Part shown: positions 8,657 to 17,285 of the stretch, one piece after another | Numbering within the stretch: position 1 is the first letter of the stretch | Layout: every line of letters begins with the position of its first letter | Assembly: GCA_016713565.1 (NCBI GenBank) | Contig: JADJOX010000008.1 | Coordinates: 372,001-436,000, forward strand | Direction of reading: 5' to 3' | DNA: 64,000 nucleotides | Origin: Ignavibacteriota bacterium | GTDB lineage: Bacteria > Bacteroidota > Ignavibacteria > Ignavibacteriales > Melioribacteraceae | The notes under the pieces: model-generated | Told to the model about the DNA's origin: nothing | Seen by the model: the letters and a program-made list of their open reading frames with translations, nothing else | Database searches by the model: none | Program-made: the position numbers and the translations under genes

Positions 8657-9532
8657 ATGGCAACATTAAGAGATATTAAACAAAGAATTAGCGGTATTAA
8701 AAGTACTCAGCAAATTACAAAAGCAATGAAAATGGTTGCCGCTGCAAGGTTGCGCAGAGCTCAAGAAAATATTATTAATGCCAAACCATATTCAAGAAAA
8801 ATGGCTGAAGTATTGAGTCATCTATTGAAAAGTTTGGGCAATAATAATCCTTTATTCATAGAAAGAGAAGTTAAATCTTGCGCGGTTGTAGTTGTAACTT
8901 CAGATAGAGGATTATGCGGCGGTTTTAATATGAATGCTATCCGCTTGACTGAAGACACGCTTAATAATGAATTAAAAAATCTTGGTAATGTTGATTTATA
9001 TTGTGTTGGTAAAAAAGGTTATGATTATTTTAAGACAAAGAGTAATGTAAAAATTGTTGGCGCATATCCAGGTATATTTTCAAAACTGGAATTTGAATTT
9101 GCCGCGACTCTTGCAAATGATTTATCTGCAAAATTTTTAAGCGGAGCTTATGATAAAGTTCTAATTATTTATAATGAATTTAAATCCGTAATTCAACAGA
9201 AGATTACTTTAAAACAATTTTTACCAATTCAAAATATTGAAAACTCTGCCGATTCCGGAATAAAACATATTGAATATATTTATGAACCGAATCAAAAAGA
9301 AATTGTTGATTCACTGTTGCCAAGACATTTAAAAGGTCAAATGTGGACTGTTCTTTTGGATTCATACGCAGCTGAATTAGGCGCAAGAATGACAGCCATG
9401 GAAATGGCAACTGAAAACGCTAAAGAAATGATAAGGACATTGCAAATTAAATATAACAAGGAAAGACAGGCTTCTATTACAAAAGAAATTTTAGAAATAG
9501 TTTCAGGTGCAAATGCACTTAAATCCGCGTAA
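8657..9532 (+). CDS. atpG: F-type ATP synthase subunit gamma
   Basis: 291 residues. The N-terminus LRDIKQRISGIKSTQQITKA and the C-terminus with MTAMEMATENAKEMIRTLQ are the two halves of the rotating coiled coil. SDRGLCGGFN is the conserved loop in the Rossmann-like part. It follows atpA by 6 bp and ends the F-ATPase block; ffh begins 23 bp later without an obvious terminator, so readthrough into the translation operon is possible. Confidence 0.96.
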   Translation: MATLRDIKQRISGIKSTQQITKAMKMVAAARLRRAQENIINAKPYSRKMAEVLSHLLKSLGNNNPLFIEREVKSCAVVVVTSDRGLCGGFNMNAIRLTEDTLNNELKNLGNVDLYCVGKKGYDYFKTKSNVKIVGAYPGIFSKLEFEFAATLANDLSAKFLSGAYDKVLIIYNEFKSVIQQKITLKQFLPIQNIENSADSGIKHIEYIYEPNQKEIVDSLLPRHLKGQMWTVLLDSYAAELGARMTAMEMATENAKEMIRTLQIKYNKERQASITKEILEIVSGANALKSA

Positions 9533-9555
9533 CTTGTTTTAAGGTTCTAATTTAG

Positions 9556-10890
9556 ATGCTTGAAGATATTACTTTAAAATTTGAAAAAGCTTTAAAAAAA
9601 GTTACAGGGCAAGGAAGAATTACCGAAAATAATATTTCCGAAACCCTTAGGGAAATTAGACGTGTTCTTTTAGATGCTGATGTTAATTATAAAGTCGCAA
9701 AAGATTTTATTGAACAAGTAAAAGAAAAAGCTTTAGGTCAGGAAGTTCTTGTTTCAGTTACGCCTGGTCAACTCATCACAAAAATTATTTATGATGAATT
9801 GACAAAACTGATGGGCTCTACGAGTCAAGAACTGAAATTAAACCCAAATGGTCCAACGGTTGTTTTAATGGTTGGATTACAGGGAAGCGGTAAAACAACT
9901 TTTAGCGGAAAATTGGCAAAATACCTTTCCGATAAAAAAAGAAAAGTACTGCTTACCGCGGCAGATATTTACAGACCCGCGGCAATTGATCAATTGAAAA
10001 TGCTAGGAAAGCAGATAAATGTTCCTGTATTTAGCATTGACGGCAGTAAAGACGCTGTGAAAATTGCAGAAGAATCTGTTAAATTTGCCAAAGAAAATTC
10101 TTTAAATACGATTATTATTGATACAGCCGGAAGATTGCATGTTGACCAAGAACTTATGGATGAAGTTCTTGCAATTAAAAATAAAGTAAATCCAACGGAA
10201 ATTTTATTTGTTGTAGACTCAATGACAGGTCAGGATGCGGTAAACTCGGCAAAGGCATTTAATGATGTAATGAATTTTGACGGAGTAGTTCTTTCTAAAT
10301 TAGACGGAGATTCAAGAGGCGGATGCGCACTTTCTATTAAAGCAGTAGTTGAAAAGCCTATAAAATTTGTAAGTTTAGGCGAGAAATTAGATTCAATAGA
10401 AGTTTTTCATCCTGATAGGTTAGCCTCAAGAATTATTGGCCGAGGCGATGTAATTTCGCTTGTTGAAAAAGCTCAACAGCAGTTTGATGACAAAGAAGCC
10501 GAAGATTTAGAGAAAAAATTACTTGCGAATAAATTTGACTTTGAAGATTTTCTTAAGCAAATTAAGATGATTAAGAAAATGGGTTCTTTAAAATCATTGA
10601 TAAGTATGATTCCTGGGGTTAGCTCTGCGGTAAAAAATGCCGAAATTGATGATAAGCAATTAGTTAGAGTTGAATCAATAATTCAATCAATGACAAAAGA
10701 GGAAAGGGCAAAACCTAAAATCTTAAACGGCAGTAGAAGGAAAAGAATTGCAAGAGGTAGCGGAAATTCTATACAAGATGTTAATCGTTTGATAAAGCAA
10801 TATGACGAAATGCTTAGAATGATGAAACAATTTAATTCCAAGGGAGGAAAAAAACTACTTGGAAATTTAAATAATTTGAAATATAATTAA
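9556..10890 (+). CDS. ffh: Signal recognition particle protein Ffh
   Basis: 444 residues with the N, G and M domains of SRP54. The G1 loop is GLQGSGKTT (about 107-115), then DIYRPAAIDQL, DTAGRLHVDQEL and SKLDGDSRGG. The M domain (about 300-444) carries the RNA-contacting RRKRIARGSG motif and ends with a methionine-rich helix (MLRMMKQF). Ffh binds SRP RNA and signal sequences and docks with FtsY through its GTPase. It heads the ffh-rpsP-khpA-rimM-trmD-rplS order seen in many bacteria. Confidence 0.97.
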   Translation: MLEDITLKFEKALKKVTGQGRITENNISETLREIRRVLLDADVNYKVAKDFIEQVKEKALGQEVLVSVTPGQLITKIIYDELTKLMGSTSQELKLNPNGPTVVLMVGLQGSGKTTFSGKLAKYLSDKKRKVLLTAADIYRPAAIDQLKMLGKQINVPVFSIDGSKDAVKIAEESVKFAKENSLNTIIIDTAGRLHVDQELMDEVLAIKNKVNPTEILFVVDSMTGQDAVNSAKAFNDVMNFDGVVLSKLDGDSRGGCALSIKAVVEKPIKFVSLGEKLDSIEVFHPDRLASRIIGRGDVISLVEKAQQQFDDKEAEDLEKKLLANKFDFEDFLKQIKMIKKMGSLKSLISMIPGVSSAVKNAEIDDKQLVRVESIIQSMTKEERAKPKILNGSRRKRIARGSGNSIQDVNRLIKQYDEMLRMMKQFNSKGGKKLLGNLNNLKYN

Positions 10891-10916
10891 TGTAATATAT
10901 CGGAGGATAATTTAAT

Positions 10917-11384
10917 TTGGCAGTAAAGTTAAGATTATTAAGAATGGGCAAAAAAAGACAACCTATTTATAAAGTTGTAGCTGCTGATGTTCGTTCACCA
11001 AGAGATGGAAAAATTATTGAAGCTGTTGGATCTTATAATCCAAAAAGTAATCCTGCTGCGGTAGATCTGAATGAAGAAAGAGTTCTTTATTGGTTAAACT
11101 GCGGTGCACAGCCAACAATAACGGTAAAAACTTTGTTAAATAAAGAAGGAATTTTGCTCAAAAGAGATCTTAAAAAACAAGGTCTTAACGAAAGTGAAAT
11201 TAATGCAAAGTTTGAAGATTGGAAAAATTTGAAAAATTCTGTTCTTGCAGATAAAAATGCTAAAGCTGAAAAAAAGAAACAAGAAAAAGCTGAAGCTGAT
11301 AAGAAAAAGTTAGCACAAGAATTGAAAGAGAAAGAATCTGAAAATACGGAAGTTAAGGATACAGCTTCTGGGGAAGTTTCTTAA
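10917..11384 (+). CDS. rpsP: 30S ribosomal protein S16 with long charged tail
   Basis: 155 residues. The first 80 or so are S16 (VKLRLLRMGKKRQPIYKVVA, then SPRDGKIIEAVGSYNP). The rest is a Lys/Glu/Ala-rich helix (AKAEKKKQEKAEADKKKLAQ), an extension known in Bacteroidota-type S16. The start is TTG at 10917, decided by a clear GGAGG at 10902-10906 and the conserved second residue Ala. It belongs to the ffh operon. Confidence 0.95.
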   Translation: MAVKLRLLRMGKKRQPIYKVVAADVRSPRDGKIIEAVGSYNPKSNPAAVDLNEERVLYWLNCGAQPTITVKTLLNKEGILLKRDLKKQGLNESEINAKFEDWKNLKNSVLADKNAKAEKKKQEKAEADKKKLAQELKEKESENTEVKDTASGEVS

Positions 11385-11473
11385 TTTAGTATCAATCGTC
11401 AATGTAATTTATTTAGAAACTTTTTAGATTTATTAAGAGTATCCTATTCTCAAATTTATCTAAAGGTAGTCTC

Positions 11474-11707
11474 ATGAAAGAATTCGTTGAATTTATTGCA
11501 AAACACTTGGTCGATAGCCCTGACGGCGTGAGCATTCAGGAGTCTGTACCCAACGAAAATACTGTGGAGCTTACCCTAAAAGTTAGCGCCGATGACGTTG
11601 GTAAAGTTATTGGCAAACAAGGTAAGACTGCTCAAGCAATGAGAACTCTTCTTACGGCAATTGCCGCTAAAGAAGGTAAGAGAGCAATACTTAAAATTCT
11701 TGACTAA
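11474..11707 (+). CDS. khpA: KH domain RNA-binding protein KhpA
   Basis: 77 residues, the usual size. The KH signature GKVIGKQGKTAQAMRTLLT binds single-stranded RNA. KhpA is a small RNA chaperone, encoded between rpsP and rimM in many phyla, as here. The 89-bp gap before it is the largest in this operon and may hold a secondary promoter; I see no clear hairpin in it. Confidence 0.93.
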   Translation: MKEFVEFIAKHLVDSPDGVSIQESVPNENTVELTLKVSADDVGKVIGKQGKTAQAMRTLLTAIAAKEGKRAILKILD

Positions 11708-11711
11708 TTGA

Positions 11712-12227
11712 TTGAGTGATTTTTTTTTAATAGCGGAAATTTCCGGTTCATTTAATTCAGATGGATCCGTTATTATAAAATCATTTTCGGACTTTCCGGA
11801 CCGGTTTAATAAACTCAAGAAAGTCTATATTGATTTTGGAGGCAGAAAAAAAGAACTAATTGTTCTGAAATCCAAGAAGATCAATGAAAATATTGTATTA
11901 AAATTTGCGAAATTTAATACAGAAGAAGATGTACGATTTTTAATAGGAAAAAAATTGTACGTTGATTCAGAAAATCTCTTTAAACTTCCGGAAGATTCCT
12001 TTTATATTCATGATCTGATTGAAAGTGAAGTTTATTTTGGAAATGTGTTCTTTGGAAAAATGACTGACGTTTTAAATTTGCAGAATAATGATGTTTATGT
12101 AATTTTGGACAGTAATAATAATGAAATTCTGATTCCAGCTGTGAAAAAATATTTTGATAAAATACTGCCTGAAGAAAAAAAGATTTATCTCTCACAAGAG
12201 GCTGAGATTTTTAAAGATGAGAATTGA
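11712..12227 (+). CDS. rimM: Ribosome maturation factor RimM
   Basis: 171 residues. The N-terminal beta barrel (FLIAEISGSFNSDGSVIIKS) is followed by a C-terminal PRC-barrel (about 95-165). RimM assists 30S head maturation near S19. The start is TTG at 11712, 4 bp after khpA. The conserved LIAEI-G start block is more divergent than in proteobacteria, but length, fold pattern and gene order are decisive. Its last 11 bp overlap trmD. Confidence 0.88.
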   Translation: MSDFFLIAEISGSFNSDGSVIIKSFSDFPDRFNKLKKVYIDFGGRKKELIVLKSKKINENIVLKFAKFNTEEDVRFLIGKKLYVDSENLFKLPEDSFYIHDLIESEVYFGNVFFGKMTDVLNLQNNDVYVILDSNNNEILIPAVKKYFDKILPEEKKIYLSQEAEIFKDEN

Positions 12228-12897
12228 TATAGTTTCTGCTGTACCCGATTCTTTGGCAAGTACTTTAAATACAAGTATCATTAAAAGAGCCGTTGAAAAA
12301 AAATCAGTAGAAATATTCGTCCATAATTTAAGAGATTTTGCATATAATAAACATAAACAAATTGATGATAAACCCTTTGGAGGCGGCGCAGGAATGCTGC
12401 TGAAACCGGAACCTTTTTTTGAATGTTTGGAAAAACTGCTGAGCGAAAGAAAATATGATCACGTTATCTTTACGACTCCAAAAGGAAAAATATATAATCA
12501 AGCATTGGCGAATAAATTTTCGCTTGCAGATAATATTATGATTATTGCCGGGCATTATAAAGGCATTGATGATAGAGTAAGAGAAAAATTTGCAACAGAT
12601 GAAATTTCAATTGGAAATTTTATTATTAGCGGCGGCGAACTTTTAACCTTAATAATTACGGATTCTATTGTAAGAATTTTACCTGGAGCAATCGGCGACA
12701 GCGAATCGATGCTGAATGATTCTTTTATGGATGGTGAAATAATAGAAGCACCGCATTATACAAGACCAGCGGAATATAAAGGTATGAAAGTACCCGATAT
12801 TTTACTTTCCGGCAATGAAAAAGAAATTAAATTGTGGAAAGAAGAAAAATCAAAAAGTTTAACAGAAAATTGGAAAAAAATAAATAGTTTGGAGTAG
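12217..12897 (+). CDS. trmD: tRNA (guanine-N1)-methyltransferase TrmD
   Basis: 226 residues from ATG 12217, which gives the standard N-terminus MRIDIVSAVPDS. An earlier in-frame start would only add shadow of rimM. The trefoil-knot SAM site is visible: FGGGAGMLLKPEP, then IIAGHYKGIDDRV and EISIGNFIISGGELLTL. It methylates G37 of tRNAs to prevent frameshifting. It overlaps rimM by 11 bp and is 2 bp from rplS. Confidence 0.96.
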   Translation: MRIDIVSAVPDSLASTLNTSIIKRAVEKKSVEIFVHNLRDFAYNKHKQIDDKPFGGGAGMLLKPEPFFECLEKLLSERKYDHVIFTTPKGKIYNQALANKFSLADNIMIIAGHYKGIDDRVREKFATDEISIGNFIISGGELLTLIITDSIVRILPGAIGDSESMLNDSFMDGEIIEAPHYTRPAEYKGMKVPDILLSGNEKEIKLWKEEKSKSLTENWKKINSLE

Positions 12898-12899
12898 TA

Positions 12900-13244
12900 A
12901 TGGATAAGTTAAAAGAACTAATTGAAGAACCAAGAACAACAGAGTTCCCAGATTTTAATTCCGGTGATAGAATTAAAGTTCACGTTAGAGTTATTGAAGG
13001 AAACAAGGAAAGAATTCAGCCGTTCGAAGGTGACGTAATTAGTATTAGAGGCGCGGCTAACAGTAAAACTTTTACCGTAAGAAAAATTTCCAGCGGTGTT
13101 GGTGTAGAAAGAATTTTCCATATGAATTCACCAAAAATTGCTAAAATTGAATTAGTTAGAAAAGGTAAAGTTAGAAGAGCAAAATTGTTTTATCTTAGAA
13201 ATCTTGCAGGTAAAGCAGCCCGTATTAAATCAAAAAATATTTAA
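12900..13244 (+). CDS. rplS: 50S ribosomal protein L19
   Basis: 114 residues, the normal length. Typical blocks are FNSGDRIKVHVRVIEGNKER, QPFEGDVISIRG and FTVRKISSGVGVERIFHMNS. It sits at the 30S-50S interface. It is the last gene of the ffh operon and is followed by a strong terminator at once. Confidence 0.97.
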   Translation: MDKLKELIEEPRTTEFPDFNSGDRIKVHVRVIEGNKERIQPFEGDVISIRGAANSKTFTVRKISSGVGVERIFHMNSPKIAKIELVRKGKVRRAKLFYLRNLAGKAARIKSKNI

Positions 13245-13259
13245 TCAGAATTTTTGGAG

Positions 13260-13290
13260 AGTCCGGTTCTGCCGGACTTTTTAATTTTTA
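13260..13290 (+). terminator. Rho-independent terminator after rplS
   Basis: A perfect 7-bp stem AGTCCGG/CCGGACT (13260-13266 with 13272-13278) with a 5-base loop is followed by a T-rich tract. It ends the translation operon 15 bp after the rplS stop codon. Confidence 0.88.
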
Positions 13291-13295
13291 AACGT

Positions 13296-14054
13296 ATGAA
13301 ACTAATTGCACCGAACAATATTTTTTCTTCTCTTTTTTATTTAGCAATTGATGAAAAATTTAAGCCCGAATTCCTGGTTAAAGAATCTTCGCTTATTGTG
13401 AAAGAACTACTGAAGGATCAAGAAACATTAGCATTTATTCCATCATTGGATTTAATTAATCACAAAGATCTATATGTCTCAAGCAAATTCTGTATTGGCT
13501 TTGAATCGTACATTTCCAATTCATATTTGTATTTTGCAAGTGCAGTGAATGAATTTGAAAAAGTTTTGTTAAAAGGTGATGTCAGCGCCAATGAAGTTCT
13601 GCTTTCAAAAATCATATTCAAAGAAATATATAATATTCAGCCGGAAATTGAATTAGATGTTTATGAAAAGTTTAATGACGCTAAAAATTATTTAGTTTCG
13701 GGAAACTTGAACTGGAATAACAATAGATTTGGAATCGGTATAAGTTTTTCAGAACAAATTACTGAGTTTTTAGAATTGCCTTATATAAATTATTTATTAG
13801 TTTCAAATTCAAAAACCCAGCTCGAGAATTTTCATGAACAAAATAAAGATCTGCTAAATAATTTATCCTCAAATTTTGAACAGATGATAAAGAAAATTAA
13901 TTTAGGTGAAGAGATAAACGATTTCTTAATAACCAACAGCGATTGTTTGATTTATAATTTTGAATTATATGGAAATGAAAGTTATTTGGAACTAGTAAAA
14001 CTTTTATATTTTCATCAAATATTAAACGATATGATTGACGTGAAGTTTGTTTAA
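13296..14054 (+). CDS. Remote MqnA/MqnD-like protein
   Basis: 252 residues from ATG 13296; an in-frame TTT-region start at 13254 lies inside the terminator and is unlikely. The pattern LAFIPSLDLINHKDLYVSSK followed by CIGFESYISNSYLYF resembles the substrate-binding fold of MqnA (chorismate dehydratase of the futalosine menaquinone pathway), where VPS-x-EY and a GIAI-x-S block occupy the same places. ANEVLLSKIIFKEIYNIQPE matches the next conserved helix. Similarity is weak and catalytic residues cannot be confirmed, so it could be a divergent paralogue with another ligand. No other menaquinone gene is nearby. Confidence 0.45.
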   Translation: MKLIAPNNIFSSLFYLAIDEKFKPEFLVKESSLIVKELLKDQETLAFIPSLDLINHKDLYVSSKFCIGFESYISNSYLYFASAVNEFEKVLLKGDVSANEVLLSKIIFKEIYNIQPEIELDVYEKFNDAKNYLVSGNLNWNNNRFGIGISFSEQITEFLELPYINYLLVSNSKTQLENFHEQNKDLLNNLSSNFEQMIKKINLGEEINDFLITNSDCLIYNFELYGNESYLELVKLLYFHQILNDMIDVKFV

Positions 14055-14082
14055 AAGCTGCCGAAAATAATTTCAACAGCTT
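14055..14082. terminator. Bidirectional terminator between converging genes
   Basis: An interrupted hairpin: AAGCTG (14055-14060) pairs with CAGCTT (14077-14082), and inside it GAAA pairs with TTTC. A and T tracts lie on either side, so it can serve the MqnA-like gene on the plus strand and serA on the minus strand. Confidence 0.5.
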
Positions 14083-14092
14083 AAAATGTTAT

Positions 14093-15280
14093 TTATCCTA
14101 TAACAGTATGTGAAACATTTATAATGTTTGGATTTTTTCTTATTGCTTCCAACATATTGTTTGTAGCCGGGTCGACTAATTTCATTGTGCAAAGCGCAAC
14201 CAAACCGCCGTCAAAAATAATGTTTTCCACTTCTTCAATATTAATATTTCCCTGACGTAAAACATCCATTATTGAAGCTAAGACTCCGGGTTTATCAAAA
14301 TGCTTTACTGCTAACTGGTAATAAGAGTTTAATGATTTAGCTTTGTTTACCCAATGCGCAATCGTTCCGCTTTCAATATATTTTAATATTATATTAACCG
14401 CTTCTTCGGCTACGGCATTTTGAGCTTGTTCAGTTGATGCGCCGATGTGATGAGTGACATATACATTTTCCAAATCTTGCAACTTTGAACTTACCGCGCC
14501 ATCTTTTCCTTCCGGTTCACCGGCAAAAACATCTAATGCTACTTTAATATTTTTCTCTTTTACCGCTTTAATTAGTGAATCTTCGTTGATAACTTCCGCG
14601 CGTGAAGTATTTATTAATATTGCTCCGGGTTTAATGTATCCAAACATTTTATCATCAAACATACCTTTAGTTTGTGTTGTTACAGGTAAATGGAGTGAAA
14701 TAACATCTGCCAGTGGCAATACCTGATCAAATTCTGAAAAATCTTTATATTCAACACCTTCAATTCTTGAAATATCTTTTCCGTATACATTCATTCCCAT
14801 TGCATTTGCGATTGTAGCAACTTCCCGACCTATATTTCCCATTCCTACAATAGCCAAAGTTTTACCAAACAAGCCTTTAGATTTTGAATATTTTGCCTTA
14901 TTCCAAACTCCGTTTTTAAAATCACTTACATTAGAGGGAATTTGTCTATCTAATGAAATCATCAACCCGATTGCTAATTCAGCGACGGCATGAGCGTTTT
15001 TACCCGGGCAATTGGCAACATAAACTCCTCGTTTGTTTGCGGCGGCAACATTTATGTTGTTATATCCGGCTCCTGCTCTTACAATTAAATTTAAACATTT
15101 TGATTCTAAAATAGTTTTTTCATTTACCTTTGTCGATCTTACAACAATAATATCAACATCCTTTGCTGCTTCGGGTAAATCATTTTCACCTAACTTAGGA
15201 CTGTAAATAACTTCTATATTGTTTTTTCTTAAACGCTCGATATAAAAATCAGGTAGCGAGTCTGCTATTAAAACTTTCAT
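14093..15280 (-). CDS. serA: D-3-phosphoglycerate dehydrogenase
   Basis: 395 residues: substrate domain, Rossmann NAD domain and a C-terminal ACT domain. Visible are GMGNIGREVATIANAMGMNV (NAD), INTSRAEVINEDSL with the substrate Arg/Glu region, ALDVFAGEPEG, and the catalytic His in VTHHIGASTEQAQ. The ACT part begins HFDKPGVLASIMDVLRQGNI. By family it oxidises 3-phosphoglycerate to 3-phosphohydroxypyruvate, the first step of serine synthesis. Other 2-hydroxyacid dehydrogenases share this layout without an ACT domain, which supports the call. It is last in a tight minus-strand operon. Confidence 0.88.
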   Translation of the reverse strand: MKVLIADSLPDFYIERLRKNNIEVIYSPKLGENDLPEAAKDVDIIVVRSTKVNEKTILESKCLNLIVRAGAGYNNINVAAANKRGVYVANCPGKNAHAVAELAIGLMISLDRQIPSNVSDFKNGVWNKAKYSKSKGLFGKTLAIVGMGNIGREVATIANAMGMNVYGKDISRIEGVEYKDFSEFDQVLPLADVISLHLPVTTQTKGMFDDKMFGYIKPGAILINTSRAEVINEDSLIKAVKEKNIKVALDVFAGEPEGKDGAVSSKLQDLENVYVTHHIGASTEQAQNAVAEEAVNIILKYIESGTIAHWVNKAKSLNSYYQLAVKHFDKPGVLASIMDVLRQGNINIEEVENIIFDGGLVALCTMKLVDPATNNMLEAIRKNPNIINVSHTVIG

Positions 15281-15291
15281 TTAATTACCTT

Positions 15292-16947
15292 TTATTTTTT
15301 CATCATTGGAATTTTTATTTCAAAGTATTTTGCGTTTTCTATTGCTCTTTCATAGCCGGCGTCTGAATGACGAATAATACCCATCCCGGGATCATAATTT
15401 AAAACTCTATTCAATCTTTCTTCAGCCTCTTTTGTTCCATCGGCAACAACAACCATTCCTGAATGAATTGATTTTCCAATGCCAACTCCACCGCCGTGAT
15501 GAACAGAAACCCAGCTTGCACCTCCAATAGAGTTAAGTAACGCATTAAGAATCGGCCAGTCGGCAATTGCATCACTTCCGTCCATCATTCCTTCTGTTTC
15601 ACGGTAAGGCGATGCTACAGAACCGCAGTCGAGATGATCCCTGCCAATAACAATAGGAGCTTTTAATTTTCCGTCGGCTACCATTTTATTAAAAATTGTA
15701 CCCATTTTAGCGCGTTCACCATATCCAAGCCAGCATATACGCGATGGTAAACCTTGGAATGCAACTTTTTCCTGAGCCATTTTAATCCATCTAACCAATG
15801 CTTTATTTTCCGGAAAGGTTTCAAGAACGGCTTTATCAGTTTCATAAATATCATTCGGATCACCAGAAAGCGCAGCCCAGCGGAATGGACCTTTTCCATC
15901 ACAGAATAAAGGACGAATATATGCGGGAACAAAACCAGGAAAATCAAATGCGTTATTAACGCCGTTTTCTTTTGCTTCACCACGGATGTTATTTCCGTAA
16001 TCAAAAGTGATTGAACCTAACTTTTGAAATTCAAGCATTGCTTGAACGTGCTTTACAATTGTATGCTTTGCTAGTTTAATGTATTCATCAGGATCATTTT
16101 TTCTTAGAATTTTTGCATCTTCAAAACTTATCCCCATTGGAACATAACCATTTAAAGTATCATGCGCCGAGGTTTGATCTGTCAAAACGTCGGGAACAAT
16201 TCCACGTTCTAATATTCGCGGAAGTATTTCTGCCGCATTTCCTACCAATCCAACAGAAATTGCATTTTTATTTTCTTTTGCTTTTAGAATAATGTCAAGA
16301 GCTTCATAAAGATTTTCTGAAATTACATCCAGGTATTTGGTATTTAATCTTTTTTCGAGTCGGGATCTATCTACGTCAATTCCTAAAAACGCAGCACCGT
16401 TCATTGTTGCGGCAAGAGGCTGTGCGCCGCCCATTCCTCCAATTCCTGCAGTAAGAAGAAATTTGCCTTCTAAAGTTCCATTAAAATGCTGCCTTGCGCA
16501 TTCCGCAAAAGTTTCATATGTACCTTGAAGTATCCCCTGAGTTCCGATGTATATCCAGCTTCCTGCTGTCATTTGACCGTACATCGTTAAACCAAGTTTT
16601 TCAAGTCTGCGGAATTCATTCCAATTTGCCCAATCCGGAACTAACATTGAATTAGAAATAATAACGCGAGGCGCGTTGGAATGTGTAGAAAATATACCGA
16701 CGGGTTTGCCTGATTGAATTAGTAAAGTTTCATCATTTTCTAATTTTTTAAGCGAATCAATAATTGCAGTATAAGATTCCCAATTGCGGGCTGCTTTACC
16801 GGAACCGCCATAAACAATTAATTCATCGGAATTTTCGGCAACTTCAGGATCAAGGTTATTCATCAGCATTCTCATTGCCGCTTCTTGAATCCACCCTTTG
16901 CAAGTAAGTAATGTTCCGGTTGGAGCTTTAATTGATTTATTAACCAT
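15292..16947 (-). CDS. hutU: Urocanate hydratase
   Basis: 551 residues, the usual length. Strong blocks include GTLLTCKGWIQEAAMRMLMN, LYGQMTAGSWIYIGTQGILQ, GIGGMGGAQPLAATMNGAAF and IVIGRDHLDCGSVASPYRET, plus VSVHHGGGVGIG. The enzyme uses tightly bound NAD to hydrate urocanate to imidazolone propionate in histidine breakdown. The other hut genes (hutH, hutI) are not in this window. Spacing is 2 bp from the upstream small gene and 11 bp to serA. Confidence 0.96.
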   Translation of the reverse strand: MVNKSIKAPTGTLLTCKGWIQEAAMRMLMNNLDPEVAENSDELIVYGGSGKAARNWESYTAIIDSLKKLENDETLLIQSGKPVGIFSTHSNAPRVIISNSMLVPDWANWNEFRRLEKLGLTMYGQMTAGSWIYIGTQGILQGTYETFAECARQHFNGTLEGKFLLTAGIGGMGGAQPLAATMNGAAFLGIDVDRSRLEKRLNTKYLDVISENLYEALDIILKAKENKNAISVGLVGNAAEILPRILERGIVPDVLTDQTSAHDTLNGYVPMGISFEDAKILRKNDPDEYIKLAKHTIVKHVQAMLEFQKLGSITFDYGNNIRGEAKENGVNNAFDFPGFVPAYIRPLFCDGKGPFRWAALSGDPNDIYETDKAVLETFPENKALVRWIKMAQEKVAFQGLPSRICWLGYGERAKMGTIFNKMVADGKLKAPIVIGRDHLDCGSVASPYRETEGMMDGSDAIADWPILNALLNSIGGASWVSVHHGGGVGIGKSIHSGMVVVADGTKEAEERLNRVLNYDPGMGIIRHSDAGYERAIENAKYFEIKIPMMKK

Positions 16948-16949
16948 GA

Positions 16950-17282
16950 TTAATCTTCAAAAATAGATAAAATATTGTTATACTGATTCAGCATGTTTTT
17001 ATAAAACCATTTTGTAAGAAACCAACTCGATTTAACTTTTTTATCCAAATGTTTTGTATTTTCTTTCAGCTGAAAACTTAAACGAGTTTTTTCTTCCTTT
17101 GTTAATTTTACTTTTTCTTCAGCGGAACTCAACTTATCAATAATTGATTTGAAAATATTAACATCTCTTGCAAATCTTTCGTCGCTTTCCATTTGCTTAA
17201 CTGCTTGTTTGGAAAACGAAGTTATTATTTTTTTCTGATTATTATCAAATTCGAATTCGTAATTTTTGAATAATTTTTTCAT
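16950..17282 (-). CDS. Small charged coiled-coil protein, function unknown
   Basis: 110 residues, no signal peptide or membrane helix. The middle (about 55-85) is highly charged and probably coiled coil (EEKVKLTKEEKTRLSFQLKE). The C-terminus is rich in Trp/Phe/Tyr (WFLTKWFYKNMLNQYNNI). I do not recognise a family. It is encoded 3 bp after the adenosine deaminase gene and 2 bp before hutU, so it is surely cotranscribed with both. Confidence 0.7.
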   Translation of the reverse strand: MKKLFKNYEFEFDNNQKKIITSFSKQAVKQMESDERFARDVNIFKSIIDKLSSAEEKVKLTKEEKTRLSFQLKENTKHLDKKVKSSWFLTKWFYKNMLNQYNNILSIFED

Positions 17283-17285
17283 AGA

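Noticed and set aside
13254..13295. Earlier in-frame start for the MqnA-like gene
   Set aside because: It runs through the rplS terminator hairpin; ATG 13296 is the sensible start.
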